In this document: positions 21,470 to 33,249 of the stretch, piece after piece
Numbering within the stretch: position 1 is the stretch's first letter
How the letters are laid out: each line of letters opens with the position of its first letter
Assembly (NCBI GenBank): GCA_026225945.1
Contig: JAMJFZ010001258.1
Location: 8,160,001-8,224,000, forward strand
From: Cricetomys ansorgei
Lineage: Eukaryota; Chordata; Mammalia; Rodentia; Nesomyidae
DNA length: 64,000 nucleotides
Direction: 5' to 3'
Notes under the pieces: model-generated
Told to the model about the DNA's origin: nothing
The model's input: only the letters and a program-made list of their open reading frames with translations
The model's database searches: none
Program-made: the position numbers and the translations under genes

Positions 21470-22790
21470 TGCTTCCCCTTGATATTTATTTCTCCAAGGT
21501 TAGATCTCAGGCCCTTGAGACAGATAATAACTTTGTCATAAAACTGACAAAAGGCCTATCTGGTTTTCTGGAAGACCTATGTGCATTTCAGAGAGAGGGG
21601 GAAGTGTTTACAATGAACAAGTTTACAAGTAAATGCTCTGAGAGAAAAGAGGGGAATCTCTTTCTCTGACAGAAAGCATTCGTGTTACTTTCAATCTTTG
21701 TTTGTCTATGAAAAGTACCTGTAATTTTCCTCTTTGCTCAGCATCTGTCTTGACAAAACCCTTTTAGCCTTTTACTCTCAGAAGCTTTGTACCATTTCTT
21801 TAGTTCTGAGACATAAGAATCTGAGGGGAAGCAAGAGGAAGGCATGGCTAAATCAACAAATACCAGACTCGTTTTGCAAAAGTGCAAATCCTGCCCTCAA
21901 GTGATTTAGAACTGATTTCAGGTACACAGGAGGAAGTACCCGGGTTATATACAAATAACATCATTTTACATATGGCATTCAGCACCTGCTGATTCTGTCA
22001 TTTTTTTTATGAGGCCGGGGAATTAATCCCTCACAGATATGATGATGGTCAGTTTTCACCTCCAGCTTCATTGGATTAAACGGAGTCATGCAGGAGAATC
22101 ACCTACCTCTGGGAATATCTGTGAGAGGAGTTTGGCAATGACGAGAAGATCAATTTTGAATGTGGACAGCACAGTCATCACGCTCTGCTTCCTGATGGCA
22201 GGTGTAGCGTGACCAGCCATGTTCTGGCCACTAGCGCAGTTTCTGCACCATGCTTTCCCTGTACTTGGTGCTGCCCCTTCTGTGAGTAAAAGCAAACCTA
22301 AATTCCTAGATTTGCTTTTGTCAAGTATTTTGTAGTAGCACTGAGAGAGGTGAGGCTGAGGTACAGCTGTGTTCTGTGAAAACATCGGTCTTAGTCACAT
22401 TTACATAGCTGGAAGATGTACATAGATGTAAGCAGGTACATCTATAACGGGATTCTGGGAATGCAAGAGATTAATGTCTGAGAGCAATTAAACCCCTTGA
22501 ATTAGGGCACACTGTGGCTTTCTGATTAATATTTTTTGCTAGTTAGAATTCACACAGGCATACATTCAAATGGCTATGGTTTTAATTTGTGAATTCTTAT
22601 ATTAAATACTACTCAGGGGAACAATTATATTCATACTTTATATGAAACAAGAAGCAAAATGAAAAAAAAATCATGAAAGACTAATATATTTCTGGATCTT
22701 CTGTTTTTGTTCCTGATAAAACTATACTACAGGTGAGCTAAAAAGAAAAGAGGTTTATCTAGCTTAAGTGATTTTTTGGAAGTGTAGTAC
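21470..22790. other. Single-copy DNA, nothing recognised
   Basis: No gene is supported. The frames at 21436-21669 and 22086-22385 have no domain that I recognise. Confidence 0.4.
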
Positions 22791-22794
22791 ATGT

Positions 22795-23140
22795 AATATG
22801 TATTTAGGTTTGTGTGCATACACGTGTGTGGGCATATGTCAATGTGAGAGCATGTGTGTGCATGTACCAGTGGAAGCCCACAGTTGACTCCGAGTGTCTT
22901 TCTAAACTGCTATCCACTGTATTCACTGAGGCCAGGTCCCACGAGAACTTGCTGATAAAGCAAATCTAGCTAGCCAGCTCACTTAGGGAATCCTCCCTGT
23001 CTGCCTTTGGAGCACTGGAATTACAGACTGACCACCATTACATCGCTGGCATTTGCACAGGTTCTGGGGTTCCAAACGTGAGTTCTCCTCCTTGTGCAGC
23101 AAGTGGTGTATCCACGGAGTCATCTCCCCTATGCTTCCCT
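22795..23140 (-). mobile_element. B4 SINE, antisense
   Basis: TG-rich tail (GTGTGTGGGCATATG, GTGTGTGCATGTACC), then GGAAGCCCACAGTTGACTCC, CCAGCTCACTTAGGGAATCC, TGTCTGCCTTTGGAGCACTGG, ATTACAGACTGACCACC and GGTTCTGGGGTTCCAAACG, ending GGAGTCATCTCCCC. This is the antisense B4 order: tail, B1 body, ID head. Confidence 0.75.
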
Positions 23141-23144
23141 CACG

Positions 23145-24035
23145 GTTTTGGGAGATCAAAGACTCACGGGTGGTGATGGCCTCCTTTCTGGCAGTCCTGG
23201 CACAACACAGGCAAGAGGTAGGCCATGCCTGTGTCTGTCTGGTCTCACTTCCTCCTGCAGTGGTGCCAGGGTTCTATCCTGATCACTCCCCTAAAGCCCT
23301 GCCTCTAAGATCACAGCTAGATTGAGTTTCTGCCCCCTTAACACCTCACAGCCTGGTGGTGGGATCCAAATCTCAATACCTGTAGCCTAAGACATGTAAG
23401 CACTGTATACCCAAGCCGAAACACTTAGCCATAGTAGGTTTGCTTATAAGATACACCGACCAGACTTAACACTTGGGAATTCTACAAGGGAATATAAAGA
23501 ATTTATTGGCTCTAACTCCAAAGTTCAGGACCTGGGTTAGGTCTGGGTTCAATCTGTACTCACCGCTATCTCCCTACCCCATATTTCCTCTGAGGGGGAT
23601 GGTAGTTTATGTAGTCATCTTGGCCCATTGTCTTATAAGGGAGAGACCTCCCCTAGTATCAGCTATAGCCTTTATGAAATAAACAAAACAAAACTGCATT
23701 CCAGTCTTTAAACCTGGCCACCGCTTGGTCTTAGTTGCATCACCGTCTCATTCATCCCGTAGAGTCAGTGCATTCTGACTGACACCCTAAGGTCGCAGAG
23801 ATAATGGGTGAGGCTATCCTCTAAAGGGAGATACAAGGAAAGCCAACATTCTGTGATAAAGACTGACAGCATGCAGATGTACTATAGAGTGGCATAACTT
23901 CCATAATCATGCAAGTCAAATCTGCAAGAAATCACCTTTCAGATATCTATGTATATCTTCTCTTAGGTCTGCCTCACTGAGGACCCTTGACATATACAAA
24001 AATCTTATCAAAGTGTTTAAAAATTAACATGTTAT
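23145..24035. other. Single-copy DNA, nothing recognised
   Basis: No repeat family or gene identified up to the trinucleotide satellite. Confidence 0.4.
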
Positions 24036-24039
24036 CCAA

Positions 24040-24793
24040 ATGACTCCTTCTCCTCTTCCTCCATCATCACCACCACCACCATCACCACCACCACCACCAT
24101 CACCGCCACCATCACCACAACCACCACCATCACCGCCACCATCACCGCCACCACCACCACCATCACCACAACCACCACCACCATCACCACCACCACCACC
24201 ACTACCATCACCGCCACCACCACCACCATCACCACAACCACCACCACCACCATCACCGCCACCATCACCGCCACCACCACCACCATCACCACAACCACCA
24301 CCACCACCACTACCATCACCGCCACCACCACCACCATCACCACAACCACCACCACCACCATCACCGCCACAATCACCACAACCACCACCCGCCACCATCA
24401 CCGCCACCACCACTACCATCACCACCACCATCACCACAACCACCACCACCACCACCACCACCACCATCACCACCACCACCACCACTACCACCACCATCAC
24501 CACCACCACCACCACCACCACCACCATCACCGCCACAATCACCACAACCACCACCCGCCACCATCACCGCCACCACCACTACCATCACCACCACCATCAC
24601 CACAACCACCACCACCACCACCACCACCACCACCACCACCATTACCACCACCATCACCACAACCACCACCACCACCATCACCACCATCATCACCATCACC
24701 ACCACCACCACCACCATCACCACCACCACCACCACAACCACCACCACCACCACCACCATCATCACCACCACCACCACCACCACCACCATCACC
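24040..24793. repeat. CAC/CCA/TCA trinucleotide satellite, ~750 bp
   Basis: A strand-asymmetric tract (almost no G on the plus strand) made of CCA/CAC with TCA, CGC and ACA variants. It has higher-order structure: blocks such as ACCATCACCGCCACC recur, and a stretch beginning TCACCGCCACAATC at 24361 recurs at 24527 (offset 166 bp). The plus strand reads open for 278 codons (Pro/Ser, then Thr/Ile, then His) only because the unit is three bases. The change of residue along it reflects frame slips and not a protein. Confidence 0.97.
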
Positions 24794-24895
24794 TTTTTTT
24801 CACAAGCACAATACTTTTCTATAGAAGACTTTCTGAAGTTAGAAAACAAGACCAGAACGCAATAGCAGTTGTATAATAGGTGGAAGAAAGTTAAA

Positions 24896-24995
24896 AATTG
24901 ATTCTGGTGTGTAACTTGGTAGTAGACAGTTTGCTTCCCATGTAAGAAGTCCTGAGTTTGATCCCTAGCATTGAAAAGTAAGTAAGCATCAGTTA
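24896..24995 (+). mobile_element. ID-type SINE, sense, diverged
   Basis: TTCTGGTGTGTAACTTGGTAG, ACAGTTTGCTTCCCATGTAAG, GTCCTGAGTTTGATCCCTAGC and ATTGAAAAGTAAGTAAG follow the ID element (tRNA-like A and B boxes then an A-rich tail). Confidence 0.65.
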
Positions 24996-25372
24996 ATAAA
25001 TAGATAATAAGAAAAGACAAAAATTTATATCTCTATTTTTATTCTATTCCAAGATTTTGCCTCTGCCAACACTTCAGGCCAGTTTCAAGTCCCCTCTTCA
25101 TAAAAAACAAGTGAGTCTGAGGCTTTGATTTAAGTGGAGCTGCATCCAATAGTCTGAGGAAAAGGAGCATGGTGTTGCATTTTGCAGGAAGTCGGATGAA
25201 TTCCGAGGATAGCAGATTGAAGAAATGTAATTCACGTCTTAAGCAATCCATTTACATGTGTTCCTATAGATGCTGAACTTGTGGATAGAGGGTTGGCAAA
25301 GAGGAGGTGTGTTACAGTCCAAGAAAGACACTAACATCCAAGTCTTTACATTTTGCCTGAGCTTTGCACTAG
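24996..25372. other. Single-copy DNA, nothing recognised
   Basis: No gene or repeat identified. Confidence 0.4.
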
Positions 25373-25384
25373 CTTCTTATTGCA

Positions 25385-25658
25385 TTTATTTTATTTTATT
25401 TTATTTTTTGGTGTGTGCATGTGCATCTTCCTGGCTCTCTATCTACCTTATGAGAGATGGAGTCTGTCATGGAAAATGGTACTCACTTATTGGCTAGGCT
25501 GACCAGCTCCAGGGATCTGCTCATCTTTGTCCACATGTGGTAAGGTTATAGTTGTGTAGAACCATGCCCAGTTTTGTTATGTGGGTGTTGGGATCTGAAC
25601 TTGGTGTTCATGCTTGTACCTCAGGCACTTAACCGACTTGGCCATCTTCTCACTCTTG
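25385..25658 (-). mobile_element. B4 SINE, antisense
   Basis: The T-rich tail TTTATTTTATTTTATTTTAT (25385-25409) is followed by ATGAGAGATGGAGTCTGTC, TGGCTAGGCTGACCAGCTCC, AGGGATCTGCTCATC, ATGTGGGTGTTGGGATCTGAAC and GTACCTCAGGCACTTAACCG, then ACTTGGCCATCTTCTCAC (ID head, antisense). TTCTTAT at 25374 and TTCTTATAAT at 25661 look like the ends of a target duplication. Confidence 0.82.
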
Positions 25659-25659
25659 A

Positions 25660-27130
25660 GTTCTTATAATTATTTAGTTATGCATAATTACTCTAAACAT
25701 TGCTTTGGAATACAGGGTCTGGCGATGTTGAGAGTTGGAGGCAAGAACAGTTTCAGAACCGTGCTCTCTTCCTTCTTTGGACACAGAGCAAGGATACAAT
25801 AATAAAGACTGACGAAAAGTGCAGACGCATAGAGCGGTGAGTACGTGTGTAGAGGAGACGTGCGATGTATAAAGTGGGCACAGAGGTGAGCTCAATACTC
25901 AAGGCTGTGGCAACAGCAATAAAAGAAATAAATCCAGGAAAATCTCTAAAACTGGTTATTTTTACAAGTGGGATTTTAAGTGAGAAACAATGAGCTAGAA
26001 AACGGTTGCTTGCTATTATAAACCTTCTTGAATTTTCGTTTCACTATGAGTATACACTATTACTTTGATATAAACACATGGATATAAGTGATGGTGAATA
26101 ATGCATACATTAAGTGGATTAGAAGCACAGGAGCTGAAATGAACTGAATCCTACGACACTGGTTTGGAGTATGTGAACCAAACTTTTATAAACTCCCCAG
26201 AAAATACTGTTAGCTAGTGTCTAAACTTTACCCAATTTTCCCCAAATTTTTATAATTTTTCCCCAAATTTTATAAACTCCTCAGTAAATGATGATAGCCA
26301 GCGTCTTAACTTTCCTGTATTTCAGACTTTGTATCTGGAGCTTCATATTGATGAACTCGTTTGGTCTCCAGGATCTATGCTTTTTGGAAGAGGCAGATTT
26401 TCCATCCTATAGGGGAGGGTGCTGAATGGTCAAATCAAGTTGCAGGGTTTCCACCAATAGCTTTGGAGCTGGGTTTCCAGTCCACAGCCCTGGCTGCACT
26501 CATTCTCTCTGCAACAGCCAGGGTGATCTGATGCATGTAAAAGGTCTGAGATGTTGATTTTCATGATACATTTGGGCTTTGGAGTCAACATTTCCAAACC
26601 ACAATTCGGCAGTGCTGTAGTAAGCATTTACTGGTCCTGACATTTGCTCCCAAATGTGCATCTCTGCTCTAGATGTTTCCACTGGGCCATGGGTCTGAGT
26701 GTCCTGGTACCTGTTCTCCATAACCCAAGTGCACCTGGCTGTGCATTCGAGCAAGCTTGAGCAATTCTCCTAGGGGCCGTTCCTTCATTGCTCCCTGTCT
26801 CAGATGAGGATACCATTTTTACCTACCCAGGAATTCTGTGGATCTGAGTTACCCTACATTCCCCCGTCTTGGCTCCTCTTCCATTGTCCATCCACTTTAC
26901 TGCTAGCACCTCAGCAGACTTGATTAAGTCTTCACGCCTTAGCTTTACCAGAAAACCTTGTCTGAACTGCCCTGCCTGGCCTCAGGCCTCTCCTCTGGCT
27001 GCTATCCCCTCTCTGCAGCCCCCAGACAGGGACGTTTTGTTAGTTCTCGACTCTTCCTGTTTCTTTGGCTTTAGCCTCTGCCCACCACTTGCTGGTCCCC
27101 CTGCCTCTGGTGCTTCCCTCAACTTCTCAA
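25660..27130. other. Single-copy DNA with a short direct duplication
   Basis: No gene is supported. A direct duplication of about 84-bp offset is present: TTTTATAAACTCCCCAG...TTAGCTAGTGTCTAAACTTT at 26184 and TTTTATAAACTCCTCAG...TAGCCAGCGTCTTAACTTT at 26268. Overlapping minus-strand frames at 26430-26816 and a plus frame at 26869-27153 show no recognised domain. Confidence 0.45.
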
Positions 27131-27134
27131 CATT

Positions 27135-27288
27135 GGTTAGAAAGGTCTCTTAACTGATCAAAGCCTCAGTTGTTTTGTCTATGAAATGGGAATGGAAGTA
27201 TCATAGAGTTATTTAAAATGTGGCATAAGGTACACAAATGATGTCACTGGCACAGTGAGATGCTTAATAAATCTTTCCTTTATTATTT
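27135..27288 (+). repeat. MIR SINE, sense
   Basis: TCTCTTAACTGATCAAAGCC, CTCAGTTGTTTTGTCTATG, AAATGGGAATGGAAGTATCA, CACTGGCACAGTGAGATGC and TTAATAAATCTTTC match the MIR 3' two-thirds (CCTCAGTTTCCTCATCTGTAAAATGGG ... CCTGGCACATAGTA... CAATAAA). Confidence 0.8.
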
Positions 27289-27454
27289 GCTAACATTTAA
27301 ACATTTTGCCAACAATGTTATATTTTATATATATAGCTACATTTATATACACACATACATTTATTTTGTTCTTGTGATCCCTAAAATTCCAATGCAGAAG
27401 GGAGCATTTAAAGGGTCATTCATCTCAGAAATGTATTAGAATCATAATGTATCT

Positions 27455-27890
27455 TGCCGCAAAGCGTTCATGCTAGTTTTTAATTACTGTCACATTAACA
27501 GTATCCCTCAGAGTACCGTCTTTGTTATGCGAAACTGTCAGACAATTATAATTTTCAAAATTATAGCTTTGTTCCACGACCTATTAAAATATAAAAAACA
27601 ATTAATGAAATGCACATACTTTAGAGGTAATGGCATGGAAAAGGATTCCAAATAAATGAGCAAGTGAAGAAGACAGACCAGCGTGCAATTTGTAATTAGA
27701 TTGTAGTCCTTGATAATTGGAAACAAGTTAAACCTTCACGTGGATCTATAAGGTGAGAGCACCCCCATTCCCATTGATATTTAAATTACCTCAATAAATC
27801 TCCCATTAAAAATTGACACATTAATAGAACAAGGGTGTAATTATATAAGTAACATCAACAACAAGAAAGACTCAGCTTGCTGTAACTAAG
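27455..27890. promoter_or_regulatory. Conserved-looking AT-rich block, possible enhancer
   Basis: Repeat-free, with dense TAAT/ATTA cores (TTTTTAATTACTGTC, AATTAATGAAATG, TTTGTAATTAGATTG), an AATTATAATTTTCAAAATTATA inverted repeat (27543-27564) and several CpGs. Composition alone suggests a developmental non-coding element. Conservation was not tested. Confidence 0.22.
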
Positions 27891-28289
27891 AAGGGGCATT
27901 GAAAGGTCATTGGAGACGTGTAAAATGTGGAGGAGTGGTGGGAGGCTGGGGAGCAGACAGAAGAATTATTATAACTAATAAGATTATTTATACTAAACTG
28001 AGCTGGTTAGAAACTGCACTGAGATAGGCAGGAGACTTATAGAAATCAAAATACATGTAATCTTGACACTTACATATTGTGACTTTTAGAAGTATTTTAA
28101 ATATTGACATTGGAAGCCCCTGGTACATCAGGGCTGGGTAAGTATTTAAACTCAGAACGAAGTAGTGCATATATTTGCCTAGAGGGTGCTCTTAGAACTC
28201 CAGCTGTGTTTAATATTAAACATCCAGGGTAATACACACCCTAGGGGGCGGAGAGAGGGATGGTATACGTGGATGAGAACATGAGAAAA

Positions 28290-28460
28290 TGCTCGTGTGC
28301 CTACGGGAGAGTCCGAGCTCCCGTATCCACCACTCATTTGGGGCTGTGCAAATGTCGGAGGTAATTTACTTACCCTTCGTACGCCTCAGTTTCCATCCGT
28401 AGAACGGAGCTGACAGTATCCAATCTACAGGACAGTTGTGATTGCTAATATGATATTTAA
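28290..28460 (+). repeat. MIR SINE, sense
   Basis: CGAGCTCCCGTATCCACCACTC, GGGGCTGTGCAAATG, GGTAATTTACTTACCC, GCCTCAGTTTCCATCCGTAG and AACGGAGCTGACAGTATCC match the MIR order, including the B-box remnant, CTGTGTGAC region and CCTCAGTTTCCTCATCTGTAAAA. Confidence 0.75.
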
Positions 28461-28789
28461 GAAAAAGAGATGGTGTCACGGGATTCACTTCTGAATTCGA
28501 GTACCAAGTCTCACACCTTTTAGTTTTTCCAATTGAATGAAAAACCTTAAATTAAAAGATCCCTTTTGTTTTGGCCAGCAGGCTTGTGAACTTGCATGCA
28601 TGTGTAACCTTACATAATTAGTAATACAATGAAGATAACCGCCCCATTTCTGCCAACAGGCCCCTGCCAGTCCTTTGGTATCATGCTCGCCCATTCCTTT
28701 CCTATGGCAACTGTAATGGATTCTCACAATAGCTTAGGCCCTCTGAGGTGTCAGTGGGAACATACAACATAGGATCGTTTGGTATTATC

Positions 28790-29065
28790 TTTCTTCCTTC
28801 AGCTGAACACCCCTGTGGTTCATCCAAATTGTTGCAAGCAATAGTAGTATCCTTTTAATCACTGAAAGACTTCCCACTCAGGGCTCTTATCAAAATTTGT
28901 TGTTCCCGTTGCTCGTTAAAGGTATTAGAAGTTTGCTTCTATTTAGGATCTCTTTGAATAGAATATCTATTAAGAATCTGTTACAGCATTCTGCATGAGG
29001 TTTTCATTTCTCTATCATAAATTCTAGGGGTCGAGTCTTGTAGTACTTCTAGTTTTGCACATATA
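28790..29065 (-). repeat. Ancient L1M 3' region, antisense
   Basis: GTGGTTCATCCAAATTGTTGC, AAGCAATAGTAGTATCC and TTTTAATCACTGAAAGAC, then CTGCATGAGGTTTTCATTTCTC and AAATTCTAGGGGTCGAGTC, follow the antisense L1M pattern (GATTCATCCATGTTGTTGCATG ... TTTTCATTTCTCTTGGGTAAATACC). Confidence 0.6.
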
Positions 29066-30180
29066 CGTATAAATATGGAATAAATTTCTCCTCCTCCAAT
29101 AGTTATCAAATACAGACTTAAACATACTCACATGTATGTCAGGATATGAGGGTAGCAAGGTTTATCTAATCTGGGTTGTTTAAGCATGTTTGCCACAACG
29201 AGGCAAACTTCTCTTAAAGAACTTTTAGGGAGACTTTCATATGTCCCATCTTATGCCTATGTATGCGTATGATTAAGATCAGATGCATTATGGGAAAATA
29301 CATGAATAGTACAAAAATGGTTCTGTCTAAAGCCTGCTCACCAAAACAAAGAGCTACCTAGGGTTAAACCTTAGCAGTCAAACCTGTCTTGAACTGCACG
29401 GAAGGAAGCAGGACATGACCCTCCCCAATAACCTCATCACTTGGAGTTCCAAGTGAACAGATAGTGTGACCTGGTTCCCTGTTCACACGGTATGTGGTGG
29501 GAAACACCAGGCATAATGAAGCGCTGAGAACATGGAGATGAAAGAGTTAAACTCTCGGAGGCTGACATTTCTTTCAGAAATATTTCATTACTTCTCCAGA
29601 CAGAGAGCTGGAGAAGAAGCAAGTTAGACCCAAAAGTCTGGCATTTCCAGAGTAATTTAGATGGGGAAACATACTTTTAGCTCTTCTTCTCCTAAAGGCA
29701 GGAGAACTCCCCTGGGCAGACAGTGCTCCCACAATATGTCTTGGTCATGGAGCATGTGCACATTAGAAGCTGTCCACACTGAAGCACTGTCCCACAGCCC
29801 TGGGTCACACGGTGAGGAAGGATGTTCTTCCAGATGTTGACTAGTCCGATGGGTGCTAGGAAGATAACAGAATGGCAACAATGTATCCCCAATTCTCATC
29901 GCTAGATCTTCTGCAATGAAAAGCTGGGTAGGCAGTCCCTCCTGCTTTCGGAGGAAGGCCAGGACTGGTGGATCAGAGAGGACAGAATCTGGAGAGCTGT
30001 GCCACTGGGCTTCAGGGAGGGACAGGACAGATGGAAGTCAGTAATCTTCTGTCCTTACAAGCCAGAGTTTTAGTTGGTTTTTTTTTTTTTCCCAGAAAAT
30101 TTTGCATCTTTTAAATTACATTGCACACTGATTCAGGAAAATTTAACTTCCTAACACACACATATGCGTACATAGACACA
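29066..30180. other. Single-copy DNA, nothing recognised
   Basis: Two overlapping minus-strand frames at 29657-29899 have no domain that I recognise. A T-run lies at 30079-30091. No gene is supported. Confidence 0.4.
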
Positions 30181-30181
30181 C

Positions 30182-30182
<1 letters not shown>

Positions 30183-30227
<45 letters not shown>
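30183..30227. repeat. (CA)n microsatellite
   Basis: About 45 bp of uninterrupted AC dinucleotides. Confidence 0.97.
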
Positions 30228-30228
<1 letters not shown>

Positions 30229-31233
30229 TGGGTACCATAGTTAATGAATATGCTAAGATGCTAAATATGTTCTTTGGGTAACAAGAATGTTAGCACCTTG
30301 GAAAGCTACCCGCCTTCCTCCGTTGTCTTCCTCTTGTCCCATAATCTCAGGAATTTATAAATATTTAAAAATTCTGTTTTACTTTTATGAATATTTGGAG
30401 TCTATGTGTAAGCGCATCTGTACGAATCATGACAGTCTCAAACATGGTTAATTTTGTTGGGTTTTGAACTTTATGTAAATGTGTATTTATAAAAGCAGAA
30501 GCGTGGGGTGGGTCTAGCTTCTTTTGTTCAACATTATGTTTGGAAAATTCATTAGTGGCTGTCCTTTCAATGAGCACACAGATCTAAGATAAGTTACACA
30601 ATCTCAGTCTGGCTTTTAACTTTTTAGTATACTGGAACAGAAAATAGATGTCAAAAACACTTTGTAAAACCTATTGGGAACTGAGGCTCTCATGCTGGGT
30701 GTTGGAGAGGTCAAGGTAACAAAGTTGGGGAAGTTGTTCCTCAAAGGTCTTGTCTAATATGACTACTTTATTAACCTCAAACCATCACATTGTGATAAAT
30801 GTTGCAGAATGTGTGTTTGGATGACAGGTTGTACAGCAGGTCTGGGCTCACATTCTCCAAGGCAATGTCTGTCACAGAAGCAGTGATGATGTACTGGTTA
30901 TTGAAGAAATAGTATCAGTTGACCACCTTGAAACCTGAGATGGAAACTTGAGAACTGACAGAGGAAATCCTGTGATCAAGTTGATCTGTCAGAGATGTGG
31001 CCTCTGAACTGAGGTCTCCTCTCTGTTCTTGGAAGATTTTTTGCACTCCTTATTCACACTGGACGCATGTGGGATCTAAGAAGATGCTACTTGGAAGCAG
31101 ATCTCCCATGAATGGAGCGCTGGAAAATTTGCTATCACCACGTACTATGAACAGATTCAGCAATACTTACCGAGCAGTTTTTGCGACTGGAACATCTTCA
31201 ATTTGATATCAAGAATGGAAGATATAACTTTAC
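30229..31233. other. Single-copy DNA; weak trace of a decayed coding frame on minus strand
   Basis: On the minus strand from about 31150 to a TGA at 30779-30777, one frame stays open for roughly 125 codons with only two internal stops. A TTAATAAAG polyadenylation-like motif follows the final stop immediately. This could be a processed-pseudogene relic, but I do not recognise the protein and chance is possible. Confidence 0.25.
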
Positions 31234-31251
31234 TTCAATGGGTATATTTCT

Positions 31252-31571
31252 TGTGTTTGTTAGTGCATGCACACGTTTGTGTGTGCGTGTTGGTGTGTGC
31301 CTGTGTGTGTGGAGGCTAGGGGTCAACCTTGCTTGCCATTCTCCAGGTGCTATCCAGCTGTTTTTTGAGAGAGGATCTCTTATTGTCCAGAAACTCACCT
31401 ATTAGACTAGATTGGCTGGACACTGGGCATCAGGGATTCATCTGTCTCTCCCCGCTCAATGTCGGGATCACAAGTGTGTATTGCCACACCTACTTATTCA
31501 TGTGGGTGCTGGGAAGTGAACTCAAGTCCTTAGGCAGGCACAGCAAACACCAAGCCATCTCTCTGGCTTTT
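31252..31571 (-). mobile_element. B4 SINE, antisense, full-length, with target duplication
   Basis: TG-rich tail, then GGAGGCTAGGGGTCAACCTTG, TGCCATTCTCCAGGTGCTATC, TTTTTTGAGAGAGGATCTC, TCTGTCTCTCCCCGCTC, AATGTCGGGATCACAAGTGTG, ATGTGGGTGCTGGGAAGTG, AACTCAAGTCC and CAAGCCATCTCTCTGGC. This is the complete antisense B4 order. Flanks CAATGGGTATATTTCT (31236-31251) and CAGTGGGTACATTTCT (31572-31587) are a 16-bp target duplication with two differences. Confidence 0.92.
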
Positions 31572-31589
31572 CAGTGGGTACATTTCTGT

Positions 31590-32330
31590 CTTGCTCTTTT
31601 TACATTCTGTAAAAGCTTGACAGTTCATGTCAAGGGTAATTCAGTATAAGGAATCCCTGTGGAGGAGCATGAGTATAGAGTATCTCTGCTGAGGTTAATT
31701 TTCCTAGCTGAGCTAGGCAAGAATGAAGCAAATACAACTGAATAATCCAGTCGTCAAAGCTTACGGGTTTGGAAGAAGGTTTGGGTCCTGTAGCCAAACA
31801 GTGAGGCAGTTGGTCCTCACTTCCAGTCAAGCGTTGTAGTTAGTGAACAACTTAACATTCTATAGCAGGTCAGCTAATTCTTTGAAATGATCTTGAGGTC
31901 ATCAAATCAATCATGTTTGAAAATCACTTGATATTATCTTTTGCTAGCTCAGTTAACAATTAGGCCATGAGTCTATACAATGTCTTATGTGCTACAGGTG
32001 CTGTGACGATCTGGAGGATGTGTGCTGCTCTCAGGGAGTACCTTTTGTAGGGACAAGAAGTCAGTGACCTTGTAAATCCTTCATCATATGGATTCATTAG
32101 AAGTGCTGACAGGCAAAAACCTTAAGATGCTGAAATGAGGTGACTCTGACTGATGGCAAAATGAAAACAGGCTGAAGAATGTGCTACTCACTGCTGTGCG
32201 ATACAACAGCAACAGTGTCAAGCCCCAGCGATGGTTCCAAAGAGGCTTGAATTCCCACTTTTGCTGCTCTGCTCCAATACTAAGATGCTGAATGTCACAG
32301 CCCTAGAGAGAGTACGTTGAGCAAAGTCTA
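31590..32330. other. Single-copy DNA, nothing firmly recognised
   Basis: No gene is supported. 32100-32330 may be further upstream L1 3' UTR sequence, but I cannot match it. Confidence 0.35.
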
Positions 32331-32334
32331 TAGA

Positions 32335-33245
32335 CTGTGGTTAAACATGCAGTAGAAACTCACTGGAATCAACAAAGGTGACCCTATTGAGTACCTCTAG
32401 TAACGGAGGCTAGAGATCCTGATCAGGCCATCTCCTATAACCAGGCAAGGCTTCCAGTGGTGGGACTGGGCCACCATCCCAGCCACAAAACCTTCAACCT
32501 ATAACCTATTCTCCCTACAGGATGCTCTGGGATAATGGAAGGGCAGAACCTCATGCTAAAGAAAAGAACACATGACTGATACTCCAAAACAGGCCAGAAA
32601 CTAGAAATGGATAGCCAGGAGAGGATTTCTAAAGATATCCTGCTTTGCACATTGGTGCCTAACCCAATCTTCATCAGAAAGGCTTCCTCCGGCAGGTGAT
32701 GGGAGCAGATGTGGAGGCTCAGGGTCAAACATAGTGCAGAGCTCAGGGAACCCCACAGAAGAAGTAGAGGAGGGATTGTGGAGACAAGTGGGATTGAGGA
32801 CACTGAAAAAAACCCACAAAGTCAACTGACCAGCATTCTTAGGGGCTCACAAAGCCTGAAGTAGCAGTCATGGGATGTGTAAGGTCCCCCAGATATGTCT
32901 TGAGGTTGTCTGGTTTGGTGCTCCTTCACAACCCACACAAATGGGAGCATTGGGGGTATCTCTGAACCTTTTGCCTCCCCTTGGGATCCTTTTCCTCCTG
33001 CTGGGTTGCCTAGTCTACCCTTGAAGTAGGGATTAGTGCCTCACCCTGTTCCATCTTGTGCCCTGTTTGAGCAGTAACCCTGGGAGGACTGCTCTTTTCT
33101 AGGGAGAGCCAGGGGTGGGGGTGGGAGATGGGGGAAATCTGGGGAATAGGGGAGATGGGAGGAGCTGGGACAGTGGTGGGGAGAGGAAGGGTGTTGGGAT
33201 GTATTATATGAGAGAAGAAAAATAGAAAAAGAATTTATTAGCAGT
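32335..33245 (+). mobile_element. Rodent L1 3' UTR, sense
   Basis: GAGTACCTCTAGTAACGGAGG, CCAGGCAAGGCTTCCAGTGG, AGGATTTCTAAAGATATCCTGC, AAAGGCTTCCTCCGGCAGG, GATGGGAGCAGATGTGGAGG, GAACCCCACAGAAGAAGTAG and GGGCTCACAAAGCCTGAAG form the Lx-like 3' UTR series. It ends GGGAGGAGCTGGGACAG, GATGTATTATATGAGAGAAG, then an A-rich tail. The 5' end is truncated and no ORF2 is attached. Minus-strand frames here (32435-32825) are artefacts. Confidence 0.78.
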
Positions 33246-33249
33246 AGAA

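Noticed and set aside
24040..24876. 278-codon plus-strand open frame (Pro/Ser, Thr, then His rich)
   Set aside because: It is the trinucleotide satellite read in frame. Residue type changes only because the tract contains frame-shifting duplications.
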